Part shown: piece after piece, positions 1 to 7,727 of the stretch
Numbering within the stretch: position 1 is the stretch's first letter
Layout: each line of letters starts with the position of its first letter
From: Paracoccus alkenifer
Lineage (GTDB): Bacteria; Pseudomonadota; Alphaproteobacteria; Rhodobacterales; Rhodobacteraceae
Direction of reading: 5' to 3'
Length of the DNA stretch: 64,000 nucleotides
Assembly: GCF_900108405.1 (NCBI RefSeq)
Contig: NZ_FNXG01000001.1
Coordinates: 124,001 to 188,000, forward strand
The notes under the pieces: generated by a model
What the model was told of the DNA's origin: nothing
Databases searched by the model: none
What the model saw: the letters and a program-made list of their open reading frames with translations, nothing else
Program-made: the position numbers and the translations under genes

Positions 1-1416
1 GCTGTTGGCCGTGGTCAGGAACATCACGTTCGACAGGTCGTATTCCACCTCAAGATAGTGGTCGACAAAGGTCGAGTTCTGTTCCGGGTCCAGCACCTCA
101 AGCATGGCCGAGGCCGGGTCGCCGCGGAAATCCTGCCCCATCTTGTCGATTTCATCGAGCAGGATCAGCGGGTTGGTGGTCTTGGCCTTTTTCAGCGCCT
201 GGATGATCTTGCCGGGCATCGAGCCGATATAGGTCCGCCGGTGGCCGCGGATTTCCGATTCGTCGCGCACCCCGCCCAAGCTGATGCGGATGAATTCGCG
301 CCCCGTGGCCTTGGCCACCGACCGCCCCAGCGAGGTCTTGCCCACGCCCGGAGGCCCGACAAGGCACAGGATCGGCCCCTTGAGCTTGTCCGAGCGGGTC
401 TGCACCGCCAGATATTCGACGATGCGTTCCTTGACCTTTTCCAGCCCGTAGTGGTCGGCGTCCAGCACCTTTTCGGCGGCGGTCAGGTCACGCTTGGTGC
501 GCGATTTCACGCCCCAGGGCAGCGACAGCAGCCAGTCGAGATAGTTGCGGCTGACCGTGGCCTCGGCCGACATCGGCGACATCGACTTGAGCTTTTTCAG
601 CTCGGACAGCGCCTTTTCACGGGCCTCCTTGCTGAACTTGGTCTTTTCGATCTTTTCTTCCAGCTCGGCCAGTTCGTTCTGGCCCTCGTCGTCGTCGCCC
701 AGCTCGCGCTGGATCGCCTTCATCTGTTCGTTCAGATAGTATTCGCGCTGGGTCTTTTCCATCTGCGACTTGACGCGCGACTTGATCTTTTTCTCGACCT
801 GAAGGACGGACATCTCGCCCTGCATGAGGCCGTAGACCTTCTCCAGCCGCTCGGCGACGTCCAGCGTCTCCAGCAGCTCCTGCTTGCGGTCGACGTCGAT
901 GCCCAGGTGGCCGGACACCAGGTCGGCCAGCCGGTGCGGGTCGCGGGTGCCGGCGACCGAGGTCACGGCCTCTTCGGGGATGTTCTTGCGGATCTTGACG
1001 TAGCGCTCGAACTCTTCGGCGACGGTGCGCACCAGTGCGGTGATCGCGTCGGCGTCGCCCTCGGTCTCGGCCAGTTTCTCGGCCGTGGCCTCGAAATATT
1101 CGGCATTCTCGACAAAGCCGGTGATGCGGACACGCGCCTGCCCCTCGACCAGCACCTTGACGGTGCCGTCCGGCAGCTTGAGCAGTTGCAGCACATTGGC
1201 CAGCACCCCGGTGGCAAAGATGCCGTCGGTGTCGGGTTCGTCGATGGACGCGTCCTTTTGCGCGGCCAGCAGGATCGGCCGGTCGGCCTCCATCACCGCT
1301 TCAAGCGCGCGGACCGATTTCTCGCGGCCGACGAAAAGCGGCACGATCATGTGGGGGAAGACCACGATGTCGCGAAGCGGCAGCACCGGATAGGTGGTGT
1401 GAGTCGTGTCGTTCAT
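1..1416 (-). CDS. lon: ATP-dependent Lon protease (5' part; runs off the window)
   Basis: Cytoplasmic AAA+ serine protease that degrades misfolded and short-lived regulatory proteins. Reading the minus strand from the ATG at 1416 gives 472 residues of typical Lon: the N-terminal LON substrate domain (about 1-200, beginning [21 protein letters not shown]), a coiled helical segment, then the AAA+ module with Walker A GPPGVGKT at about 354-361 and Walker B LLDEIDKM at about 419-426. The Walker A position is close to that of E. coli Lon. The sensor 2 part and the Ser-Lys protease domain lie beyond base 1, so catalytic residues cannot be checked. It is transcribed alone away from the EnvZ-like gene. 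No heat-shock promoter was recognised upstream. Confidence 0.97.
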   Translation of the reverse strand, partial: MNDTTHTTYPVLPLRDIVVFPHMIVPLFVGREKSVRALEAVMEADRPILLAAQKDASIDEPDTDGIFATGVLANVLQLLKLPDGTVKVLVEGQARVRITGFVENAEYFEATAEKLAETEGDADAITALVRTVAEEFERYVKIRKNIPEEAVTSVAGTRDPHRLADLVSGHLGIDVDRKQELLETLDVAERLEKVYGLMQGEMSVLQVEKKIKSRVKSQMEKTQREYYLNEQMKAIQRELGDDDEGQNELAELEEKIEKTKFSKEAREKALSELKKLKSMSPMSAEATVSRNYLDWLLSLPWGVKSRTKRDLTAAEKVLDADHYGLEKVKERIVEYLAVQTRSDKLKGPILCLVGPPGVGKTSLGRSVAKATGREFIRISLGGVRDESEIRGHRRTYIGSMPGKIIQALKKAKTTNPLILLDEIDKMGQDFRGDPASAMLEVLDPEQNSTFVDHYLEVEYDLSNVMFLTTANS

Positions 1417-1548
1417 AATCGTCCTTTCATGCCCGGACCGACGGCCCCCAGGGGATCGGGCAGCGCGCCGGGCCTGCTTGGGGACAATCTAGGAACGCGA
1501 GGGCGGCGGTGCAATGGGATATGGCGAGGTGGCGTTGCGAGGCCGGAT

Positions 1549-1594
1549 CGGGGCGCTGCCCCGAACCCCGGGATATTTTTATGATGAAGAAGAG
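1549..1594 (-). repeat. AAATATCC intergenic element, copy a
   Basis: Contains AAAAATATCCCGGGG on the minus strand next to a hairpin, CGGGGC/GCCCCG (1549-1554 with 1558-1563). It lies 20 bp past the stop of the EnvZ-like gene. In the hairpin-then-ATATTT direction it reads on the plus strand, so unlike most copies it does not follow a gene in that direction. Confidence 0.6.
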
Positions 1595-1613
1595 ACGCGT
1601 CGGGGCCGCCCCG

Positions 1614-2954
1614 CTAGCGCGGAATCGCGATTTCCGCCTTGAGCCCGCCCAGCCGCGCGCTGTCGCCCAGCCGCAGCTCGCCGCCGTGGGCGCGGGCGAT
1701 GTCGGCGGCGATGGCCAGCCCCAGCCCCGCCCCCTGCCCCTGATTGCGGCTGCGTGCCGAATCGAGCCGCACAAAGGGGCGCAGCGCTTCTTCGCGCCGT
1801 TCGGGGGGGATGCCGGGGCCGTTGTCCTCGACCGTCACGATAAAGCTGCGCGGGGCCAGCCTTGCCGCGATCTCGACCCTTGTGCCGTGGCGCACCGCGT
1901 TGGCGATCAGGTTCTCGATGGCGCGGCGCAGGGCCTGCGGGCGCACCACCAGCTGCCCGTCCCCCGCGCCTTGCTGAAAATCGGCCAGCCGCACCCGGTT
2001 TCCGCCGCGCTGCGCATCGGCGACGATCTCGTCCAGAAATTCGCGGGCATCGACGGATTCGGCGGCACCGTCCTGTGCCTCGGCGCGGGCGTGGTCCAGA
2101 AACGCGTCGATCATCGCCCCCATTTCGGCCACGTCGCGTTCCATCGCCGCGATCTCGTCGGGGTCGGGGGGCAGGTCGGGCGACAGCATCGACAGCCCCA
2201 GCCGCAGCCTTGTCAGCGGCGTGCGCAGGTCGTGGCTGATCCCGGTCAGCATCAGCTTGCGCTGATCGTTCTGCCGCTCGATCCGCGCGCGCATCTCGAC
2301 AAAGGCGCGGCCGGCGCTGCGCACCTCGGTGGCGCCGGCAGGGCGATAGGGGGTGATCTCGCCGCGGCCGTAAGCCTCGGCGGTCAGCGCCAGCCGCCGG
2401 ATCGGGCGCAGCTGGTTGCGCAGGAATATCGTGGCGATCGCCGTCATCAGCAGCGAGGTTCCCAGCATCAACACCAGCAGCTGATGCGGGTTCGAGGCGG
2501 TCAGCCGCCGCCGCGGCATCTCCAGCACAAAGGGGCGCGCGCCGCCCACCAGCACCCGCACCTGCCGCACCTGCCACAGGTCGACCGCCGCCACCTGCGG
2601 CAATTGCGCGTGCATTTCCGCGATCACCACCCGCCCCGAGAAATCATAGTTCTGCCGCCCCTCGGCCACCGGCGCCGCGGGGGGCAGTTCCACCACCAGC
2701 CCCAGCGGCGTGGCGATGGCGGCGGCGGCGGCGCGGGCCGTGGCGTCGTCGGGGGCGTCCTGCACCCGCCCGGCCACCAGCGCGATCTCGGCCGCGGCCG
2801 ATTCGACCATCTGCCGCGTCACCCCTTCGAAATGGCGTTGCAGGAACATCACCGTCACCACCAGCGTGACCGCCACCACCGGCAGGAACAGGATCAGCGC
2901 CGCCCGCCCGTAAAGCCCGCGGGGGAAAAATCGCTTGAGCCAGCCGAAATCCAT
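1614..2954 (-). CDS. EnvZ-like membrane sensor histidine kinase
   Basis: Inner-membrane two-component sensor kinase of 446 residues. In order: first membrane helix (about 18-38), a periplasmic sensor stretch (about 40-158), second membrane helix (about 159-178), HAMP linker, HisKA with phospho-acceptor His241 in GISHDLRTP, and an HATPase_c domain with N-box Asn352, DNGPGI (377-382) and GAGLGL (408-413). The combination is EnvZ-like. The ATG at 2954 is chosen because it begins just before the first membrane helix with AAGGA upstream; the frame stays open much further up, but that part overlaps the divergent hydrolase. No response regulator adjoins it, so the partner is unknown. It shares a 55-bp divergent promoter region with the gene at 3010. 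Confidence 0.88.
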   Translation of the reverse strand: MDFGWLKRFFPRGLYGRAALILFLPVVAVTLVVTVMFLQRHFEGVTRQMVESAAAEIALVAGRVQDAPDDATARAAAAAIATPLGLVVELPPAAPVAEGRQNYDFSGRVVIAEMHAQLPQVAAVDLWQVRQVRVLVGGARPFVLEMPRRRLTASNPHQLLVLMLGTSLLMTAIATIFLRNQLRPIRRLALTAEAYGRGEITPYRPAGATEVRSAGRAFVEMRARIERQNDQRKLMLTGISHDLRTPLTRLRLGLSMLSPDLPPDPDEIAAMERDVAEMGAMIDAFLDHARAEAQDGAAESVDAREFLDEIVADAQRGGNRVRLADFQQGAGDGQLVVRPQALRRAIENLIANAVRHGTRVEIAARLAPRSFIVTVEDNGPGIPPERREEALRPFVRLDSARSRNQGQGAGLGLAIAADIARAHGGELRLGDSARLGGLKAEIAIPR

Positions 2955-3009
2955 CCGTCCTTGACCTGTCCTGCTTGCGCCTGCCCGCCGGCCGGTCCAG
3001 CCTAGTGCG

Positions 3010-3873
3010 ATGAATGACGCAGCGAAAGTGCGGGTCGTGCTGGCCCCCAATCCATCGCCCATGACCGGGCCCGGCACCAACAGCTTTCTGATCGGGGAAC
3101 GCGAGGTCGCGGTGATCGACCCCGGCCCCGACGACCCCGCCCATATCGACGCGATCCTCGAACTGGCCGAGGGGCGGATCTCGCATATCCTGGTCACCCA
3201 TGCGCATCTGGACCACACCGCCGGGGTGGCGCGGCTGGCGCAGGCGACTCGGGCGCCGGTGTTTGCCTTTGGCGCCGCCGATTCGGGGCGCTCGCCCACC
3301 ATGGCGCGGCTGGCCGCGACCGGGCTGACCGGGGGCGAGGGCGTCGATGCCGGGTTCCGCCCCGATATCGAGCTGCGCCACGGCGAAGAGCTGCGTTCAT
3401 CCGACTGGGCGTTGCAGGCGCTGCATACGCCGGGCCACATGGGCGGGCATCTGAGCTTCCGCCTGGGCGACGCGATCTTTTGCGGCGATCTGGTGATGGG
3501 GTGGAGCACATCGCTGATTTCCCCGCCCGAGGGCGATCTGGTGGATTATTTCCGCTCGCTCGATCTGCTGGCGCGGCTGGCGCCACGGGTGCTTTACCCG
3601 GCGCATGGCGATCCGATCACCGCCCCCCTGCCCCGGCTGGATGAACTGGCCGCCCACCGCCGCCTGCGCTCGGCCCAGATCCTCGCGGCGCTGGATGCCG
3701 GCCCCGGCACCGCCGCCGAGCTGGCCGCCCGCATCTACACCATCCCCGCGCATCTGATGCCCGCGGCCGAGCGCAACGTGCTGGCGCATCTGCTGGCCCT
3801 GGCCGACCTGGGCGCGGTCGCCGGCGACGGGCCGGTGCGGGCCGACCAGTGCTGGGCGCGGGCCGGCGGATAA
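3010..3873 (+). CDS. Metallo-beta-lactamase-fold hydrolase (LACTB2/glyoxalase II type)
   Basis: Protein of 287 residues with the metallo-beta-lactamase fold. The zinc signature HAHLDH is at 64-69, later ligands are seen in HTPGHMGGH and FCGDLVMG, and a final His is in YPAHGDPI. A C-terminal helical winged-helix-like region (about 215-280, EQ-rich leucine spacing, AAELAARIYTIP) matches the LACTB2-like subgroup. The family includes thioesterases, glyoxalase II-like enzymes and RNases; the substrate cannot be told here. There is no signal peptide, so it is probably cytoplasmic. It is divergent from the histidine kinase and is followed by tRNA-Asn. Confidence 0.88.
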   Translation: MNDAAKVRVVLAPNPSPMTGPGTNSFLIGEREVAVIDPGPDDPAHIDAILELAEGRISHILVTHAHLDHTAGVARLAQATRAPVFAFGAADSGRSPTMARLAATGLTGGEGVDAGFRPDIELRHGEELRSSDWALQALHTPGHMGGHLSFRLGDAIFCGDLVMGWSTSLISPPEGDLVDYFRSLDLLARLAPRVLYPAHGDPITAPLPRLDELAAHRRLRSAQILAALDAGPGTAAELAARIYTIPAHLMPAAERNVLAHLLALADLGAVAGDGPVRADQCWARAGG

Positions 3874-3952
3874 GGTTGTAGCCGACCGATGCAAAAATCT
3901 GCCCGCCCCCTCTGGACGCCCCCGAATCCGGGTGCTAAATGCCCCCTCGTGT

Positions 3953-4027
3953 TCCGGCGTAGCTCAGCGGTAGAGCAGTTGACTGTTAATCAATTGGTCG
4001 TAGGTTCGATCCCTACCGCCGGAGCCA
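3953..4027 (+). tRNA. tRNA-Asn (GUU)
   Basis: Cloverleaf with acceptor stem TCCGGCG/CGCCGGA, D arm with AGCTCAGCGGTAGAGC, anticodon loop CTGTTAA (anticodon GUU), T arm GGTTCGATCC, discriminator G and an encoded CCA at 4025-4027. No intrinsic terminator follows. Confidence 0.97.
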
Positions 4028-4367
4028 AAAATCCCTGACTTGCCGAAAGCTTACGGGCCGGACCTTCCAAGGGGAATTCCGCGTCTCGCCGCCATGGGGA
4101 ACGCCGGGTGCAGCTCGGCACCGAAGTTTTCAGCACGACGGCTTTGAAGATGCGGGGCAACTCCCTGACTTGAGGCGGACGTCCGGCGCCTTGCTGGCCG
4201 GCACGGCCGGATGCCCGCCTGCCCTGGCCGTGCCCTCCCGCCGCATGGATGTCCTGATCCCGCCACACCGCGCCGTCAATTCCTGCCCCTTCGGGAACCT
4301 TTTCGTCCGAACTGCATCCAATGGGATGTGGCCGGGCGTAACCGGCCCGTAACGGAAAGGTCATCTC
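4028..4367. other. Intergenic stretch between tRNA-Asn and the ECF operon
   Basis: 340 bp without a convincing gene. The decamer TCCCTGACTT occurs twice (near 4031 and 4162). The minus-strand frame that runs into the tRNA gives the VGIEPTTN tail typical of translated tRNA sequence and is not a gene. The only likely signal is the promoter candidate at 4293-4320. Confidence 0.6.
4293..4320 (+). promoter_or_regulatory. Candidate ECF-type promoter of the cupredoxin/sigma operon
   Basis: GGGAACC at 4293-4299, a 14-bp spacer, then GCATCCA at 4314-4320, about 48 bp before the ATG at 4368. GGGAAC-type -35 elements with a short GC-rich -10 are typical of ECF sigma factors, so the operon's own sigma factor could drive it. 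This is a pattern match only. Confidence 0.35.
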
Positions 4368-4781
4368 ATGCTCAGATCCATCACCTCTCTGGCCGCGGCG
4401 CTGCTGCTGGGTGCGCTGCCGGCGGCCGCGCAGACAGCAGCCGAGACCGCTCCGCCCGAGGCGCCATTCGCCAAGGTCAGCGAGCTTGTCACCCTGCCCG
4501 ATTTCCTGCCGGGGCTTGGCACGCTATATGTCGATCCGGCCAGCCTGCCCGCCGGCCCGTTCCTTGGCTATGATCACGACGGCAAGCTGTCTGCCACCAT
4601 CTACATGACCCCGATCGAGGATCTTCAGGACGGCACCGCCTATGACGACCTGGCGGTCGGCAGCAACACCGTCACCTCGGTCGATGTCTATTACAACGCC
4701 GGCCACCCGGGGGTCGAGAAACCCCATGTCCACGTGGTGCTTTACCACGATGCCGAGGCCAAGGCGCGGCTGGCGGAATGA
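4368..4781 (+). CDS. Secreted protein, possibly TTHB210-like (DUF5602)
   Basis: A 137-residue protein with a clear Sec signal peptide (Ala/Leu-rich core about 5-18, AAA/Q cleavage region near 20-22). The mature part contains YYNAGHPGVEKPHVHVVLYH, a His-rich beta-strand pattern that resembles the TTHB210-like domain; this assignment is from memory and uncertain. In Thermus a TTHB210 gene sits beside an ECF sigma/anti-sigma pair, which fits the neighbourhood here. The stop overlaps the next start (ATGA), so it is translationally coupled to the cupredoxin and the sigma factor. The His cluster could bind metal, but nothing shows which. Periplasmic location is inferred. Confidence 0.7.
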   Translation: MLRSITSLAAALLLGALPAAAQTAAETAPPEAPFAKVSELVTLPDFLPGLGTLYVDPASLPAGPFLGYDHDGKLSATIYMTPIEDLQDGTAYDDLAVGSNTVTSVDVYYNAGHPGVEKPHVHVVLYHDAEAKARLAE

Positions 4782-5314
4782 CCATGAACCGCCGGACGCT
4801 GATCATCCGGGGGGCGGCCGTGCTGCTGGCCGCCCGGGCACGGCCAGCCAGCGCGCAAGCCGCGCCCGTGCTGATCGAGATGAAGGGCAGCCCGCGGGGC
4901 GAGCGGGTGGCCTTTGTCCCGTCGGGTGTCGGGGTCGCGCCGGGCACCGTGGTCCGTTTCGTCAATCGCGACGCGGGCAACAGCCATACCGCCACCACCT
5001 ATCACCCCGACATCCTGGACCGCCCGCAGCGCATTCCCGACGCCGCGCAGCCTTGGGACAGCGATCTGCTTTTGCCCGAAGACGCCTTTGAGGTCACCCT
5101 GACCGTGCCGGGGGTCTACGACTTCTACTGCGTGCCGCATGAACATGCCGGAATGGTGGGCCGCATCGTCGTCGGCACCCCCGATGATACCGGCTGGCAG
5201 GGGCCGGCGACCGATCCGGGCGATCTGCCCGACGCCGCGCTGGCTGCATTTGCGGCGGTTGATGTCATACTCGCCCAGGGCGCGGTGCTGCCGCCCGGCG
5301 GGGATCCGACATGA
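4778..5314 (+). CDS. Periplasmic type 1 copper protein (cupredoxin/plastocyanin-like)
   Basis: A 178-residue protein. A twin-Arg-bearing signal (MTMNRRTLIIRGAAVLLAA) ends at an ASA/QA site near 25-27. The remainder is a cupredoxin beta-barrel with a type 1 copper site: His70 (NSHTATTYH), Cys118, His121 or His123 and Met126 in YCVPHEHAGM. It probably acts as a periplasmic electron carrier or copper-binding protein. The ATG at 4778 overlaps the previous stop by 4 bp; an ATG two codons later is also possible. It is coupled by ATGA to the sigma factor. The extension of about 50 residues after the copper site (130-178) is longer than in small plastocyanins. Confidence 0.85.
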   Translation: MTMNRRTLIIRGAAVLLAARARPASAQAAPVLIEMKGSPRGERVAFVPSGVGVAPGTVVRFVNRDAGNSHTATTYHPDILDRPQRIPDAAQPWDSDLLLPEDAFEVTLTVPGVYDFYCVPHEHAGMVGRIVVGTPDDTGWQGPATDPGDLPDAALAAFAAVDVILAQGAVLPPGGDPT

Positions 5315-6024
5315 ACGAACGCGACAAGCTGCCCGAGGACAGCCATGACGAACGGTCCGAGGCCGCGCTGGTCGCGGCCGCCCGGCTGCATGACCAAGCC
5401 GCGGTGCGCGAACTGATCCGGCGGCTGAACGGGCGGCTGTTCCGCATCGCCCGCGGACTGATGCCCAGCGACGCCGAGGCCGAAGAGGTGGTGCAAGAGG
5501 CGTATCTGTCGGCCTTTACCCATCTGGACGGGTTCCGCGACGAAGCCCGGTTTTCGACGTGGATCACCCGCATCACCCTGAATTGCGCCGGCATGCGCCT
5601 GCGCAAGCAACGCCCGGCGCAGGCATATGACACGGTGGTGGAAACCCCGGTCCGCAGCGCCGATCTGCTGCTGTTTCCCGGCACCGAGGCAGAGCCGACC
5701 GAGGCCGCCATTTCCCGCATGCAGACCCGCGCCCTGATCGAGGCGGCGGTTGCCGAACTGCCCCCCGAGCTGCGGCTGGTGTTCCTGATGCACGAGGCGG
5801 CGGGGCTAGAGCTGCGCGACATCGCCCATGACCTGTCCCTGCCGCTCGGGACGGTAAAGACGCGGCTGATGCGCGCCCGCCTGCGCCTGCGCCGCACCAT
5901 AACCCAGCGCATCCAGGGCGGATTCGAGGCGATCTTTCCCTTTGCCGGTGCCCGCTGTGCGGGAATGGCGGATCGCGTGGTCGAACGACTGTCATTTCCA
6001 CGCCCCGACGGGCAGAACGCCTAG
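5311..6024 (+). CDS. ECF RNA polymerase sigma factor
   Basis: A 237-residue sigma-70-family factor of the ECF group. Region 2 (about 25-95) holds LFRIARGLMPSDAEAEEVVQEAYLSAF and FSTWITRITLN. Region 4 (about 150-200) holds LRLVFLMHEAAGLELRDIAHDLSLPLGTVKTRLMRARLRLR with the helix-turn-helix. The tail after region 4 (about 205-237, AGARCAGMADRVVERLSF) is seen in some alphaproteobacterial ECF factors. No anti-sigma factor with a ZAS/CHCC motif or membrane helix follows; the two coupled upstream genes encode secreted proteins instead. How activity is controlled is therefore open. Confidence 0.9.
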   Translation: MNERDKLPEDSHDERSEAALVAAARLHDQAAVRELIRRLNGRLFRIARGLMPSDAEAEEVVQEAYLSAFTHLDGFRDEARFSTWITRITLNCAGMRLRKQRPAQAYDTVVETPVRSADLLLFPGTEAEPTEAAISRMQTRALIEAAVAELPPELRLVFLMHEAAGLELRDIAHDLSLPLGTVKTRLMRARLRLRRTITQRIQGGFEAIFPFAGARCAGMADRVVERLSFPRPDGQNA

Positions 6025-6223
6025 GCTGTCAGGATTGCCAGGGCGGGACCGGAGCCTGCCGGCAAGTGCAAAAATTTCCGTCCCGAAGCCAGCATCATGC
6101 GACTTTGCAAATCCGTCTCGATTTTTTGCAAGGCGCGAGTCCCCGCAGGCCGGACAACCCGACCACCACCCCGCTGAAACCAAAGGGAAAACTCTCGCCC
6201 GGGATCCCGTTTGGGATTCGCAA

Positions 6224-6239
6224 CGTGCAAGTGGCGGAG
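6224..6239 (+). repeat. 16-bp direct repeat, distal copy (att-like)
   Basis: Sequence identical to 7591-7606, where it covers the last 8 bases of tRNA-Ser and 8 bases beyond. The two copies bracket the less GC-rich segment with the broken lysozyme-like gene, as expected for attL/attR of an element inserted at a tRNA 3' end. Confidence 0.55.
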
Positions 6240-6250
6240 GCGGCGGGCCT

Positions 6251-6267
6251 GAGATCCAACCTTCTCC
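6251..6267 (+). repeat. 17-bp inverted repeat, left arm
   Basis: Matches the reverse complement of 7569-7585 at 16 of 17 positions. It lies just inside the direct repeat of the tRNA-Ser island; the right arm lies just inside the other direct repeat. Confidence 0.5.
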
Positions 6268-6281
6268 AGCCCAAAAGCATC

Positions 6282-6797
6282 CTAATCAATTGTTTTCACA
6301 TCAAATCTAAAGGGGATCCCGGCGCGATCTGAGATGCACTCAACGAGGATTGGTGGTTGCATGGACATGTCTTCGGTTTCAATCTCAGAGCTGTCGAGCA
6401 AAGCAATGTCAGTCACCGGCCCGGCCGTCATATCGATATACGCGAGGTCCGACGTGCGAAAAGCGTAGGTATCCAGGACGCGGGTGTACTGCTGCAATGA
6501 ATGCCGCCAAGGAAACTCGATCGTCAGCAGGATGACCGACGTGTTGCAGTAGCGGCCCTCCACCATCAGAAATGGCTCTGGATCGTTCGCGCCTTCTCCG
6601 TCAAACTCGTAATCCACCTGCTGGCCGGTCACTTTGTCGGTCAGATAGATGGCAAATCGATCCTCGCCTCGAGGCCGAAGTTCAACTCGCAGCTCGGCCG
6701 ACTCGACCGAAGGGCCATCAAAGATCGTTTGGCCAACGGACGGAGTGGCGACGCCCATAAGCAATACAACAGCAAGGAGTCGATCGGCGCTTCTCAT
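6282..6797 (-). CDS. Secreted protein of unknown function, partner of the lysozyme-like gene
   Basis: A 171-residue protein not recognised. It has a signal peptide (LLAVVLLMGVATPSVG/Q, cleavage near 22). The mature part is acidic and beta-rich with two cysteines (in GRYCNTS and VECISDR) that could form a disulfide. Its ATG overlaps the stop of the lysozyme-like reading frame (ATGA), so the two were a coupled pair. Codon third positions are clearly less GC-rich than in neighbouring genes, suggesting acquisition. A small periplasmic protein coupled to a peptidoglycan hydrolase could be an inhibitor or immunity protein, but this is inference; it could also be an unrelated lipoprotein-like factor without the lipobox. 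Confidence 0.6.
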   Translation of the reverse strand: MRSADRLLAVVLLMGVATPSVGQTIFDGPSVESAELRVELRPRGEDRFAIYLTDKVTGQQVDYEFDGEGANDPEPFLMVEGRYCNTSVILLTIEFPWRHSLQQYTRVLDTYAFRTSDLAYIDMTAGPVTDIALLDSSEIETEDMSMQPPILVECISDRAGIPFRFDVKTID

Positions 6798-7483
6798 TCA
6801 GCATCCTCGAAGCGCGGGCGAGAGACCGAGAACCGACAGACGTTTGCGAAGACCTCCGACTCGCTCAGCCGACGAACGTTTTCCCAACGTTGCCCATAGG
6901 AATCCGTCCCACGATTGATAATTGCGGTAATGCTGTCGGCGGCCGCGCGGTTGATACCTGTAGGCACGGTTTGCGATGGCTTCCTGATCTGCGGGATGGT
7001 CGGCAGTTCTCCCGTAGAGCAAGGCTTCGTCCGGGTTGCGCCTGAAGTAGCTGAAGATCGATCCCAGGCGGTCGGCCCGATATCGTCCTGACTGCGCCAA
7101 ATGTAGGTGTCGAGTTGGAGCGCATCTCTTTGAAAATGACCGTTCAGCGCTTCGGCATAGCGCGCGAGGATCGCGCTGATGGCCGGCTCGTTGGGGTTGA
7201 CCGGCACGCCTGTTTCTCCCAGCCGTTCCGCGACAGCAGTGCGCAGTTGGTCCCTGATCCCCGCAAGATCCACTGACGTTATGTCAATGCTGACACTCTC
7301 GGGGAGAAAGCCGTTCAGCCGGGTAACGCCTGCAGCCAGCGCGTCGTCGATGATGCTGTCCAGCAGCCTGTCAGGGACCACCGAGAACTTGACTTCCGGC
7401 GCCCGAACCGGGCTAAGCGGCAAAACGAAGACGCTGTTGCCGCCTGACCTGATCCAGACCGAAAACTTGCTTTCGTGTCGCAT
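6794..7483 (-). pseudogene. Frame-disrupted GH19/chitinase-like peptidoglycan hydrolase remnant
   Basis: One frame stays open from 7483 to 6794 (229 codons), but family-like sequence is split between frames. Around 7100-6955 the neighbouring frame reads LAQSGRYRADRLGSIF, then DEALLYGRTADHPADQEAIANRAY, which resembles the GH19 lysozyme/chitinase pattern (LAQ..HESG.., ..EAIANRAYANRMGNG). The open frame resumes with ITAIINRGTDSYGQR, like the C-terminal ITRAINGG segment. The Gly-rich GDG..(F/Y)RGRG core expected between them is missing. I read this as a hydrolase with frameshifts and an internal deletion, so probably inactive. Codon use is less GC-rich than in the flanks. A real 229-residue protein in the long frame cannot be excluded. 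Confidence 0.5.
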
Positions 7484-7568
7484 CGGTTCCGCCGCTTCGT
7501 TCCCCGAAAGCGGTATCAGGTTGGAGTTAAGGTTGCATTAACCCTCCGACCACGCTGTTGCGAGGGGC

Positions 7569-7585
7569 GGAGAAGGTTGGATTTC
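7569..7585 (-). repeat. 17-bp inverted repeat, right arm
   Basis: Inverted partner (16/17) of 6251-6267, placed 5 bp inside the tRNA-proximal direct repeat. Confidence 0.5.
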
Positions 7586-7590
7586 GGGGG

Positions 7591-7606
7591 CGTGCAAGTG
7601 GCGGAG
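7591..7606 (+). repeat. 16-bp direct repeat, tRNA-Ser-proximal copy (att-like)
   Basis: Identical to 6224-6239. It covers the tRNA-Ser 3' end (CTCCGCCA on the minus strand) plus 8 bp downstream, the classical position of an integrase core site. Confidence 0.55.
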
Positions 7607-7688
7607 CGAGAGGGATTCGAACCCTCGAGACGGTTCCCCGCCTACACACTTTCCAGGCGTGCGCCTTCGACCACTCGGCCACCGCTCC
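7599..7688 (-). tRNA. tRNA-Ser (GGA)
   Basis: Minus-strand class II tRNA of 90 nt: acceptor GGAGCGG at 7688 downwards, D arm GGCCGAGTGG, anticodon loop CTGGAAA (anticodon GGA), long variable arm, T arm GGGTTCGAATCCC and encoded CCA at 7601-7599. Its 3' end is duplicated at 6224-6239. Confidence 0.97.
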
Positions 7689-7727
7689 GTGGGATGGCGT
7701 TTAGCGCGGGGCGGCGGGGGCCGCAAG

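Noticed and set aside
3990..4364. Minus-strand reading frame ending in VGIEPTTN
   Set aside because: It is the translated antisense of tRNA-Asn and its flank, a well-known false gene.
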